Of a DNA stretch of 11,249 bases, positions 1 to 6,562 are shown piece by piece (positions within the stretch are counted from its first letter, which is position 1; every line of letters begins with the position of its first letter). The stretch comes from Bacteroides sp. GTDB lineage: Bacteria > Bacteroidota > Bacteroidia > Bacteroidales > Bacteroidaceae. The notes beneath the pieces were generated by a model. The model searched no databases, was not told the DNA's origin, and saw only the letters and a list, made by a program, of their open reading frames with translations. The stretch is from the NCBI GenBank assembly GCA_017556595.1, contig JAFYML010000148.1, forward strand, positions 1-11,249. The letters run 5' to 3'. The translations under genes were made by a program, and so were the position numbers.

Positions 1-1
1 C

Positions 2-2104
2 GACCGCGACTATAGCGTAGAGGTAAACGGCAAACAACTGCCCTATACCTTATTGACAATAGAGGTGGATAGTGCCTACCAGACGGTGTTCACACCCGAA
101 GTGGTGAGCGGTTCGTGGGAGGTGGCGGCCAATACGCCCAACGCCATTGTGCTGTCCGAAAGTTGTGCAAAGAAGCTATTTGGCGATGTGCATCCGGCCA
201 TCGGCAAACAGCTGATACTGACGGAACGAATCATTTCATCGCCCGAAAGCACGCCACGAAACGGTGGCATTGCCTATACCATACAGGCGGTAGCCAAGGA
301 TATTTCGGAAAACAACAGCCTTGAGTTCTTGAAATCGTTCGATGCATGGGTGATGAACGATAGCGAAGGCCGTTTGCGCGAAGGATTCCAACGACCGGGG
401 ATGACCGGCACCATGCTATATGCTTTGCTGAAGAAGGAAGTTAAAATGAAAGATTTCTTCCAAACCCTGAAAGATAATCATCTCACTGTGAACCTATGGG
501 GCAATGATTGGGATATTTGCGCCAACCCTTTGGGTGAAGTGATAATAAAGACTTCCGGCATTTCGATAACCGCTGACGTAGCTTTCGTTGCCGGTATCCT
601 GATTCTGTTGGTGGGCTTGCTCAACTTCTTCCACTTCCTGACGGGTAGCTACCTGACACGTATCCGCGAGTATAGCTTGCGAAGCGTGAATGGTGCGCAT
701 GGTCGCCACTTGTGGAGCATGCTCAGTGTGCAATCGGCATTGCTCATCTTGGTGTGCGGAGCCTTTACCGGCCTGTTTATGGAACTATCGGCATCGAAGT
801 TGAAGATGGATTTCTATCAGTTCCGTTTCGATGTGGATTACCTCACCCTGCTGAAACAGACCGGCGGCTACTTAGTGGGCTTGCTGTTGCTTTGCATGCT
901 GGCGGCATGGGGCATTGTGTGGAAGGTTCGTCGCATCACCATACTGAAGGGTATTGCAGGCGGTGGTGGTGTGTATGGCAAGCATCGTTTGCGCAACGTG
1001 CTGCTTGGCATCCAACTCTTCATCTGCTGGATATTCATATCGTTGGCTGTTACCCTCTACTTGCAGGCCGACAAGAGTGCCAAGACCATATTCAGCACAC
1101 TGACCGTAGAAGAGAAAGAAGAGATATTCAGTTTCCCGATGAACTTCAGCTTCATGGAAACACCGGCCAAACGTACCTTTATAGAAGGTATGCGCAACCT
1201 GCCGGGAGTAAAGGATGTACTGATTGCCGATATTCCCTATACACAAGGTGTTTCGGGCAATCTGTTGTATAGCGAAAAGGACAACCCGGAATCGGCCATG
1301 AACATACCTTTGTATAGCGTTACGCCCAACTTCTGCAACTTTATGCAGATAGACATCATAAACGGAAAGGACATTGAGGGCCCAACCGATATGTTGATGG
1401 ATGCTACCATAGAGAAGTTCTACCAAAGCGAAATGACAGGAAAGAGTTTCTATGACGACAGAGGCATACACACCGTAGTGGGCATTACAGAACCCTTTAT
1501 CACCAGTTGCTATCAAAGCGATGTGGATGGCTATGCCTTCCTTGCCGAAGATTTCAGTTACTACATTGCTCATTGCTACGTGAAGTGCCATCCCGGTGAA
1601 AAGAAGAAAGCCGAAGCATCGTTGCGAGCTTACTTCCGTCAGCAGTTGCCCGAAAGTGTTGAAGTGCCTTTCCATACCCTAATGGACGACATCAAGGAGA
1701 TACAATCCTTCGAGTTCAAGCTGCAAGGCATAGTAGGCTTCATGGCATTGGTGGCTATCGTCATTTCGTTGCTTGGCATCTATTCGGCCATTACCCTCGA
1801 CACGGAATATCGCCGCAAGGAGATGGCCATCCGTAAGGTGAATGGGGCCGGAGTGAAGCAGATTGCTTTCATCTTTGTCCGCCTTTACATCTGGTTGTTA
1901 CTGATTACGGCAGCTGTAGCCTTCCCTATCGTTGCGGTGATTATTAACATGATAAAGACTTCCTATGCCATCTTTATAGATACCGGTTTCTTGTTCTATA
2001 CCGGCATCTTTGTAGGACTGTCAGTCATCATTGCCTTCACCGTAGCCTTCCGCATTTACCGCATCACTCAAGTAAATCCGGCAGAGATTATTAGAAAAGA
2101 GTAG
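2..2104 (+). CDS. ABC transporter permease, MacB/FtsX type (5' end outside window)
   Basis: The frame is open to the left edge, so a TTG at 53 is not the real start. About 700 residues are visible, and alignment with the next gene suggests about 98 N-terminal residues are missing, including the first membrane helix. The visible part has the end of the first extracytoplasmic (MacB_PCD-like) domain and a four-helix block with the cytoplasmic loop TRIREYSLRSVNGAHG. A second extracytoplasmic domain and a C-terminal three-helix FtsX block follow. The latter carries the hallmark EYRRKEMAIRKVNGAG, where FtsX-family permeases contact their ATPase. The protein ends VNPAEIIRKE, typical of Bacteroidetes permeases of about 800 residues. 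Family knowledge suggests a type VII (MacB-like, mechanotransmission) ABC system in the inner membrane. The cargo (peptide, lipoprotein or drug) cannot be told. It is a paralogue of the following gene and probably cotranscribed with it. No ATPase partner is in the window. Confidence 0.93.
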   Translation, partial: DRDYSVEVNGKQLPYTLLTIEVDSAYQTVFTPEVVSGSWEVAANTPNAIVLSESCAKKLFGDVHPAIGKQLILTERIISSPESTPRNGGIAYTIQAVAKDISENNSLEFLKSFDAWVMNDSEGRLREGFQRPGMTGTMLYALLKKEVKMKDFFQTLKDNHLTVNLWGNDWDICANPLGEVIIKTSGISITADVAFVAGILILLVGLLNFFHFLTGSYLTRIREYSLRSVNGAHGRHLWSMLSVQSALLILVCGAFTGLFMELSASKLKMDFYQFRFDVDYLTLLKQTGGYLVGLLLLCMLAAWGIVWKVRRITILKGIAGGGGVYGKHRLRNVLLGIQLFICWIFISLAVTLYLQADKSAKTIFSTLTVEEKEEIFSFPMNFSFMETPAKRTFIEGMRNLPGVKDVLIADIPYTQGVSGNLLYSEKDNPESAMNIPLYSVTPNFCNFMQIDIINGKDIEGPTDMLMDATIEKFYQSEMTGKSFYDDRGIHTVVGITEPFITSCYQSDVDGYAFLAEDFSYYIAHCYVKCHPGEKKKAEASLRAYFRQQLPESVEVPFHTLMDDIKEIQSFEFKLQGIVGFMALVAIVISLLGIYSAITLDTEYRRKEMAIRKVNGAGVKQIAFIFVRLYIWLLLITAAVAFPIVAVIINMIKTSYAIFIDTGFLFYTGIFVGLSVIIAFTVAFRIYRITQVNPAEIIRKE

Positions 2105-2105
2105 T

Positions 2106-2141
2106 TAATTATGAATTATGAATTTTGAATTTTGAATTATG
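2106..2141 (+). repeat. 7-bp tandem repeat filling the spacer between the two permease genes
   Basis: Five consecutive heptamers lie here: TAATTAT, GAATTAT, GAATTTT, GAATTTT and GAATTAT. They run from just after the stop codon of the first permease into the ATG (2139-2141) of the second. The last unit supplies the A and T of the start codon. The tract is AT-only apart from one G per unit and has no Shine-Dalgarno-like purine run, as is usual in Bacteroidetes. Gain or loss of a unit would change the intercistronic distance in steps of 7 nt. Confidence 0.8.
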
Positions 2142-4556
2142 ATTTTACACTATATCATCACCGCCTGGCGCTGCATTATGAAATACAAGACACAGAATAT
2201 CATTGCTGTGTTGGGGCTATCGGTGGCACTCTTCTGCTTCAGTATCTGTTTATACATTACGCGCTATATCTATAGCACGGACGAGTGTTTCGAAAACAGA
2301 AGCCGCATTGTGCAACTAACAACCGAATCGGAAACAAACGGACGTAGAGGATACACCTTTTGCGACTTCTCCGACGACCTGAAAAAATTTGGTATTTCCG
2401 GAGTAGAGACCTATGTGTATTGTAACTTTGCAGATAATCGCACATACAACATCGAGGTGTCGGAGGGGAAGATACTGCCCTACACGTTGTTGATGTCGGA
2501 AACCGATTCGGCCTTTCAACGGGTGTTCACCCCAAAGGTGTTGTTCGGTTCGTGGGAACAAGCGGTCCATGCGCCCAACTCCATCCTATTGTCCGAATCG
2601 ACAGCCGAGCGCATCTTTGGCGAGGCAAGCCAAGCCATAGGTAAACAGATGATGTTGACACATAAGTTGATGACTTCGCCCGACACAACACCCCGAACAG
2701 GCGGCATAGCCTATACCATTCAAGGCGTGGTAGAGGACATACCCCTAAACAACAGCTTGAACTTCTTGAGAAACGTGCAAGCGTGGGTGCTGAACGATAG
2801 CGAAGGAATCTTGAACTGCTCTTTTAAACATTCCATGGCCAGCGGATGCACTTATGCGTTGCTGCAAGAGGGTATTTCGCGTGAAGCGTTTTGCCAAGAG
2901 GTGCAAGAACGCAAATTGGAAGGTAACTATTTTGGAGAAAATGTACAGATTATAGCCCTTCCATACGACGAACTGTTTTGGGAAAATTCGGAGGCTCCTT
3001 ATTTTGCACTCATCACCTTGATAGCCGGTGTCTTGATTCTGTTGGTGGGTATGCTCAATTTCTTCCACTTCCTAACGGGTTCGTTCGTTACCCGTATTCG
3101 CGAATACAGTTTGCGACGAGTGAGTGGAGCACGCAGTTGGCAACTCTGGACAATGCTCGTTGTGCAATCGGTTTTATTGTTGTCGCTATCGGGGCTGCTA
3201 TGTATGATGCTTATGGAGATAACAGCTCCTTTCCTCACCATTAATCTATCCTACATTTCCTTGACTATTGAACACGTCACCATGATGTGGCAAGCAGGGG
3301 GCTACCTTTTGGCCCTTTTAATCTGCTGCATGATAGCCGCTGCTGTTGTGATATGGAAAGTGCAACGCATCAACATTCAACGCGGATTGGCCGGTGGTGG
3401 TGGCGTATATGGCAAACATCGCATTCGCAACACATTGTTGGGCATCCAACTCTTCATCTGTTGGATATTTGTATCGCTCACCATAATACTTTTCTTGCAG
3501 GCACAAAAATCGTCGAACACATTGCTTGGAACACTCTCTACCGAAGAAAAAGAGGAAATTTATAGCATCCCCTTGTTGGAATATACCTTCCTCAGTCAAG
3601 CGGAACGTATGGATTTGATAGCCGCATTGGGCAAGGTGCCGGGTGTAAAAGCATTGCTCCCCACGTATGAAGGCTATTTGTCGGGTGTGACAAGTACCAG
3701 TGTCTTTACGCAGCCGGGAAGAAACAGAGATTATATTAAGGGGACAACAATAGTATATATCCATCCCGATTTCTTTGAGTTTATGAACATTCCCATCATA
3801 TCCGGTGTAGCCTCTAAGACCGACAACGAAATGGTTATCAGCAAAGGTTTCGAGGAGATGATGGAGAAGCCGATGTTGGGAGAAATGCTATACGATTGGG
3901 ACGAAAATGGCTTTGTTGTAACCGGTGTGTGCCAACCGTTGATGCAATCCGTACAAAAAATGTCGGATCGCTACTTGCAAGATGTTTGTGTTTTCAGGAT
4001 GTTGACCGAAGAGGAAACTTATCATTGCTATGTGAAGTGTGAGCCGGGACAGAAGAAACGTGTGGGCGAAGGATTGGAGAAAGTACTTCGCGAACGCTTG
4101 CCCGAGAATGTGGAAATCCGTATCAATACGTTGATGGACGACATTAAGCAACATCAATCTATGGAATTCGAACTGCGCGGCATCGTAGGGTTCTTCTCTA
4201 TTGTTTCGTTGCTCATTGTTTTGTTGGGTGTTTATGCCGCCATTACCCTTGATACAGAATATCGTCGCAAGGAGATGGCCATCCGCAAGGTGAATGGTGC
4301 CGGCATCAAGCAAATAGCTTTCATCTTTGCCCGTCTTTACATTTGGTTGTTGCTGGTTACGGCCATATTGGCATTCCCTATTGTGGCCTTCATCATCCGC
4401 GAGTATAGCTCCAGCTATGCCATCTTTGCCGATGCCGGAGTCTTATTCTATGCTTGCATCTTCCTTGGCATCACCTTAATCATTGCCTTCACCGTAGCAT
4501 TCCGTATTTACCGCATCACTCAAGTAAATCCGGCAGAGATTATTAGAAAAGAGTAG
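2139..4556 (+). CDS. ABC transporter permease, MacB/FtsX type
   Basis: A complete 805-residue permease. The helix after a short cytoplasmic N-terminus (about 21-43) anchors a periplasmic MacB_PCD-like domain (about 44-285). Three helices follow (about 288-312, 336-358 and 386-406), with the loop TRIREYSLRRVSGARSWQLW between the first two. A fifth helix (about 431-453) leads to a second periplasmic domain (about 455-680). Three C-terminal helices (about 681-703, 730-754 and 768-789) frame EYRRKEMAIRKVNGAGIKQ, the FtsX coupling loop. The protein is thus a fused double FtsX unit with eight predicted helices. ATG 2139 is chosen because MILHYIITAWR is the usual amphipathic start of such Bacteroidetes permeases. 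It lies 34 nt after the upstream paralogue, so cotranscription is likely. It should act in the inner membrane with a LolD/MacB-like ATPase encoded elsewhere. The substrate is unknown. Confidence 0.95.
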   Translation: MILHYIITAWRCIMKYKTQNIIAVLGLSVALFCFSICLYITRYIYSTDECFENRSRIVQLTTESETNGRRGYTFCDFSDDLKKFGISGVETYVYCNFADNRTYNIEVSEGKILPYTLLMSETDSAFQRVFTPKVLFGSWEQAVHAPNSILLSESTAERIFGEASQAIGKQMMLTHKLMTSPDTTPRTGGIAYTIQGVVEDIPLNNSLNFLRNVQAWVLNDSEGILNCSFKHSMASGCTYALLQEGISREAFCQEVQERKLEGNYFGENVQIIALPYDELFWENSEAPYFALITLIAGVLILLVGMLNFFHFLTGSFVTRIREYSLRRVSGARSWQLWTMLVVQSVLLLSLSGLLCMMLMEITAPFLTINLSYISLTIEHVTMMWQAGGYLLALLICCMIAAAVVIWKVQRINIQRGLAGGGGVYGKHRIRNTLLGIQLFICWIFVSLTIILFLQAQKSSNTLLGTLSTEEKEEIYSIPLLEYTFLSQAERMDLIAALGKVPGVKALLPTYEGYLSGVTSTSVFTQPGRNRDYIKGTTIVYIHPDFFEFMNIPIISGVASKTDNEMVISKGFEEMMEKPMLGEMLYDWDENGFVVTGVCQPLMQSVQKMSDRYLQDVCVFRMLTEEETYHCYVKCEPGQKKRVGEGLEKVLRERLPENVEIRINTLMDDIKQHQSMEFELRGIVGFFSIVSLLIVLLGVYAAITLDTEYRRKEMAIRKVNGAGIKQIAFIFARLYIWLLLVTAILAFPIVAFIIREYSSSYAIFADAGVLFYACIFLGITLIIAFTVAFRIYRITQVNPAEIIRKE

Positions 4557-4575
4557 GTTGATTTATGATTGATTT

Positions 4576-4697
4576 GTAGGGGCGCAACGCATTGCGTCCG
4601 GTAAGCACAAAGGATAAAAGTAGGGACGTTGCGTGCAGCGTCCGTGAGAACATAAAGTAAACAATCATCAGGCGGACGCAGCACGCTACGTCCCTAC
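4576..4697. repeat. Cluster of three copies of a 25-bp palindromic (REP/MITE-like) repeat
   Basis: Copies A (4576-4600) and B (4620-4644) are direct; copy C (4673-4697) is inverted. Read in one direction all begin GTAGGG and end GCGTCCG. Each is itself an imperfect hairpin: in copy A, GGCGCAA (4581-4587) pairs with TTGCGTC (4592-4598) around a CGCA loop. In copy B, GGACGTTGC pairs with GCAGCGTCC. Copies B and C are also near-perfect reverse complements, so 4620-4697 can fold into one long stem. A fourth, partial copy lies at 4919-4943. Internal changes are partly compensatory. This fits a small dispersed palindromic element, whose mobility would come from elsewhere. Confidence 0.75.
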
Positions 4698-4747
4698 AAG
4701 TAATGACCTGTTTTGTAAAATAATATTCGTGTGTTTGAATAATAATG

Positions 4748-4785
4748 CCTACCCCCTTTCAGAAGCTATTCTGAGAGGGGGTAGG
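4748..4785. other. Strong 17-bp hairpin, between the permease genes and hipT
   Basis: CCTACCCCCTTTCAGAA (4748-4764) pairs with TTCTGAGAGGGGGTAGG (4769-4785) around the loop GCTA. All 17 positions pair, with one G-U. There is no T tract directly after it on either strand, so it is not a textbook intrinsic terminator. It lies where transcripts from the permeases (+) and hipT (-) would converge, so it may act as a bidirectional barrier or a stabilised 3' end. It could instead be one end of a degraded mobile element. Confidence 0.6.
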
Positions 4786-4786
4786 A

Positions 4787-4852
4787 TCAGTATATGACAG
4801 AGATAGGCTCAGTATATCATCGAGCCTATCTCAGTATATGACTGAAATAGGC
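4787..4852. repeat. Three-unit 22-bp tandem repeat with an embedded 11-bp inverted repeat
   Basis: TCAGTATAT recurs at 4787, 4809 and 4831, exactly 22 bp apart. Units 1 and 3 end in ATAGGC, whereas unit 2 carries the reverse, GCCTAT. As a result GAGATAGGCTC (4800-4810) and GAGCCTATCTC (4822-4832) form a perfect inverted repeat with an 11-nt spacer. A following 22 bp (4853-4874) is too degenerate to count as a fourth unit. There is no coding potential. Possible roles are a protein-binding array, an RNA hairpin or an element remnant; the sequence does not decide among them. Confidence 0.65.
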
Positions 4853-4918
4853 TCTGTGATACTCTCATCTTTGCATTGCTATAGAAAAAAATTAATATAT
4901 TGTAAGTATTTACCTTGA

Positions 4919-4943
4919 AAGATGCAGCACGCTACGTCCCTAC
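4919..4943. repeat. Fourth, partial copy of the 25-bp palindromic repeat, next to hipT
   Basis: Twenty bases (4924-4943, GCAGCACGCTACGTCCCTAC) are identical to 4678-4697 in copy C and in the same orientation. The outer end is degraded (GAT where copy C has GAC). It lies only 20 bp beyond the hipT stop codon, so the toxin-antitoxin module directly abuts a repeat boundary. Confidence 0.75.
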
Positions 4944-4963
4944 ATAATAGGAACAACGTTGTT

Positions 4964-5947
4964 TTAAGCAATTAATAGCTTATTGATTCTTTCTGTAATG
5001 AGGTTTGTATATGCCTCTTTCAACTCCATTGAAAGGAAGGAATTATTTATTAATTCTATCCATTTGCTTTTGTTCTTTACGAGTTTTTCAATGAGCTTAT
5101 TTGCTATTTTTTCTTCGATTCCATTAATTGCCATTGCCGCAATAAATGCTGTTTTATCGATATCGCTAATGTTTTGGGTATCGTCTATGCCATATCCTGT
5201 TAGTGGCATAGCCAATTCATCGTTATCTTCGATACTCGTCAATATAACAGCAAGTAGGTCGTATGCAGGAGAAAGCGTATATCCTATTCTCTCTTTATAA
5301 AGGAGGGAAAACTTCTTGCAATGCATATCCGAATTACCCGTAATCCACGAAAAGATAACTATTTCCCAAAAACGTTGTATGTCTAACATCGGGGTAGCGG
5401 AATATTTATTAATAATATCGGCCAGTTGCGTATAAGCTCCGCGGTATTTATGCTCTGTCAGCCGATTGCTTAATTGACACATATCCAACATTGAACATTT
5501 TGAACCATCGCTTTTCCTATCCATTCGTTGTGTTATGTATGCCAATTCGTTGTCAGCCATCCTAATTAGACTATGTGTGGCCGTTTCTATCTTTGCCACT
5601 TCAGCCATTTTCATTGTGAGATCTTCCAACTCTGGCATGGATGTAAATATTGGGCTTTGTGGCTTTAAGATGTAGTTTCCCCATAACCCAACAATGGTAA
5701 GTCTATCCGGTTCGTTCTTTTCTCCCCGATTGATATCTAATGATAGTTTTGCCTGAACGCCCGTAACCGAAGTACTTGATTTCAATACTTCAAGTGCCAA
5801 TTGGTCTATATTGTCTCTTGTATAAGGTAATATTGGAGCAACTTTACTTCCAAACAATTTAAGTGCGCAAGAAGTATGATAATCTTTTTCTCCCTTTTTC
5901 AGCTCCTTATAACAGCACAAACATTTATTATTAGAATCATTCATCAT
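4964..5947 (-). CDS. hipT: HipT-like Ser/Thr kinase toxin (HipA C-terminal kinase domain)
   Basis: 327 residues, close to the stand-alone HipT of E. coli O127:H6 (about 335), and lacking the N-subdomain found in full HipA. An N-terminal CxxC...HxxC pattern (C9, C12, H24, C27) suggests a small zinc site, as in Bacteroidetes homologues. The Gly-rich ATP loop is S60-V-T-G-V-Q-A-K67. S60 aligns with HipA Ser150, and S60/T62 align with the two phosphorylated serines of HipT. K95 (NYILKP) is the ATP lysine. D207 in GNSDMH is the catalytic Asp and D230 in SPAYD the metal-binding Asp. The residue after HxK, normally Asn in GNxDxHxKNF, is Lys212 (AAG), an uncommon change at a Mg-binding position. HipT-family kinases phosphorylate translation components such as tryptophanyl-tRNA synthetase; the target here is unknown. 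The gene overlaps hipS by 11 nt, so translation is probably coupled. Two ATGs (5947 and 5944) are possible starts. Confidence 0.9.
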   Translation of the reverse strand: MMNDSNNKCLCCYKELKKGEKDYHTSCALKLFGSKVAPILPYTRDNIDQLALEVLKSSTSVTGVQAKLSLDINRGEKNEPDRLTIVGLWGNYILKPQSPIFTSMPELEDLTMKMAEVAKIETATHSLIRMADNELAYITQRMDRKSDGSKCSMLDMCQLSNRLTEHKYRGAYTQLADIINKYSATPMLDIQRFWEIVIFSWITGNSDMHCKKFSLLYKERIGYTLSPAYDLLAVILTSIEDNDELAMPLTGYGIDDTQNISDIDKTAFIAAMAINGIEEKIANKLIEKLVKNKSKWIELINNSFLSMELKEAYTNLITERINKLLIA

Positions 5948-6257
5948 AACCTCTTACACTAATATTTCCAATACAATCTTTACAACAAGCCAATAGCAAA
6001 CTCATACGATCACGCGGATCTATTTTCCATGTGTTATGCACAATATCCAACATCCACCCCTCGGGAATTAATCCATCGAATACCGGAAACATCATTTCTT
6101 TCTCATATTCTTCTGTTTGAAATGGCATAGTAGGACTTAAAGCTTTTGCATTGGGTGAAAGCATATATTGCTCATCATATTTAAAATAATAGCCATCGGG
6201 GGCTTCTGTCAAGATGCCACAAAAAACATCATCAATATAAATCTTAGCACGTTTCAT
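5937..6257 (-). CDS. hipS: HipS-like antitoxin (HipA N-subdomain-1 protein)
   Basis: 106 residues matching the N-terminal subdomain of HipA (couple_hipA type). Visible motifs are LSPTMPF (40-46), the core FPVFDGLIPEGWMLD (57-71) and DCIGNISV (94-101). In three-gene hipBST systems this piece is a separate protein that neutralises the HipT kinase, while HipB mainly serves as DNA-binding repressor and co-inhibitor. A tryptophan of E. coli O127:H6 HipS is reported to enter the HipT active site. Trp68 in PEGW is the natural candidate here, though that assignment is inferred. The start ATG overlaps the hipB stop (ATGA, 6254-6257), and the end overlaps hipT by 11 nt, so all three genes are probably translated from one mRNA. 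It is not a broken hipA: hipS and hipT are both intact and each has its own start. Confidence 0.9.
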   Translation of the reverse strand: MKRAKIYIDDVFCGILTEAPDGYYFKYDEQYMLSPNAKALSPTMPFQTEEYEKEMMFPVFDGLIPEGWMLDIVHNTWKIDPRDRMSLLLACCKDCIGNISVRGYDE

Positions 6258-6454
6258 TTATTAGCGATTTTAACAGGTTGAAGTTCTTCACCAAACAAAC
6301 TTAGCACTTGGTTTACCTTGTCCATTCTTACGGTAGGTTTCCCGTTTTCTAATTCTCTAATAAATCGATAGCCAACACCACTCCTTTCGGCCAATTCTTG
6401 TTGTGTCAAATTATGCAATTTACGTTTGTTACGAATGTATTCTTCTAATCTCAT
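6254..6454 (-). CDS. hipB: HipB-like Xre-family antitoxin and repressor
   Basis: A 66-residue protein that is almost entirely one helix-turn-helix domain of the Xre/HTH_3 type. TQQELAERSGVGYRFIRELE (18-37) covers the HTH, followed by NGKPTVRMDKVNQVLSLFG, the usual HipB-like helix 4-5 signature. It is shorter than E. coli HipB (88 residues) and lacks that protein's C-terminal tail. Expected role: a dimer that binds the repeated boxes upstream (6469-6487, 6510-6528 and 6553-6562) and represses hipBST, probably with HipS-HipT as co-repressor. The stop codon overlaps the hipS start. A poor Shine-Dalgarno match is normal for the phylum. The ATG at 6454 is the first in frame after the operator-proximal region. 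Confidence 0.9.
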   Translation of the reverse strand: MRLEEYIRNKRKLHNLTQQELAERSGVGYRFIRELENGKPTVRMDKVNQVLSLFGEELQPVKIANK

Positions 6455-6468
6455 ATTGATTTGGTTTT

Positions 6469-6487
6469 ATCCCTTTCGGGTACAATT
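6469..6487. promoter_or_regulatory. Putative HipB operator 1 (hipB-proximal)
   Basis: The 19-bp box ATCCCTTTCGGGTACAATT is repeated exactly at 6510-6528. Extended one base left, its core reads TATCCC-TTTC-GGGTA, an imperfect dyad with half-sites TATCCC and TACCC. This resembles the TATCC-N8-GGATA operators known for E. coli HipB. It starts 15 bp before the hipB ATG, so binding would block transcription or its start. Confidence 0.65.
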
Positions 6488-6509
6488 AACGTATAATAAA
6501 GCGTAAATA

Positions 6510-6528
6510 ATCCCTTTCGGGTACAATT
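6510..6528. promoter_or_regulatory. Putative HipB operator 2
   Basis: Exact 19-bp copy of operator 1, shifted by 41 bp (about four helical turns), so repressors would sit on the same DNA face. AT-rich sequence between the two copies (TTTATTATAC on the - strand, 6491-6500) probably includes the hipB promoter, although no good TAnnTTTG match is present. Confidence 0.65.
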
Positions 6529-6552
6529 TTAAAGATTATTCCTTAAAATCAT

Positions 6553-6562
6553 CCCGAAAGGG
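6553..6562. promoter_or_regulatory. Putative HipB operator 3 (inverted core)
   Basis: CCCGAAAGGG is the exact reverse complement of the operator core CCCTTTCGGG, but the flanking TACAATT is missing. Its centre lies 41 bp from the centre of operator 2, the same spacing as between operators 1 and 2. The regular period supports a three-site array. A GCGTTTTTTAG tail follows on the + strand, so a weak terminator role is also possible. Confidence 0.5.

Larger units (their letters stand above)
4557..4963. other. Gene-free interval, 407 bp, repeat-rich
   Basis: No convincing coding region is visible on either strand. The interval contains the 25-bp palindromic repeats, the 17-bp hairpin and the 22-bp tandem repeats listed separately. 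Positions 4875-4918 are AT-rich with no clear feature, and a fourth palindromic-repeat copy follows. CATCTTTG at 4867-4874 is one base off the Bacteroidetes -7 box TAnnTTTG, but there is no gene after it on the + strand. A 12-bp palindrome, AACAACGTTGTT (4952-4963), abuts the hipT stop codon. Confidence 0.7.

Noticed and set aside
872..1675. Long open frame (267 codons) opposite the first permease
   Set aside because: It is a shadow of a well-supported FtsX-type permease. Its translation has no recognisable domain, and a similar shadow exists opposite the second permease.
4748..4785. Intrinsic terminator for the permease operon
   Set aside because: The stem is strong, but neither strand has a T tract next to it. 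It is also nearly 200 bp from the permease stop, so it is listed only as a hairpin.
4787..4852. Short CRISPR array
   Set aside because: The 22-bp units are contiguous with no unique spacers, and only three are present. There are no cas genes.
4983..5300. 105-codon hydrophobic reading frame on the + strand
   Set aside because: It lies entirely opposite the hipT kinase frame, whose motifs are clear. Its hydrophobic character is what the reverse complement of Asp/Asn/Lys/Glu-rich coding DNA gives.
5937..6257. hipS and hipT read as one frameshifted hipA pseudogene
   Set aside because: hipS ends cleanly after its domain, and hipT has its own start and an N-terminal CxxC...HxxC segment absent from fused HipA. 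The layout matches known hipBST systems.
6469..6562. Attachment-site or insertion-sequence end for the CCCTTTCGGG boxes
   Set aside because: No integrase or transposase is in the window and no matching copy was seen at the other end of the module. The position upstream of a HipB gene fits operators better.
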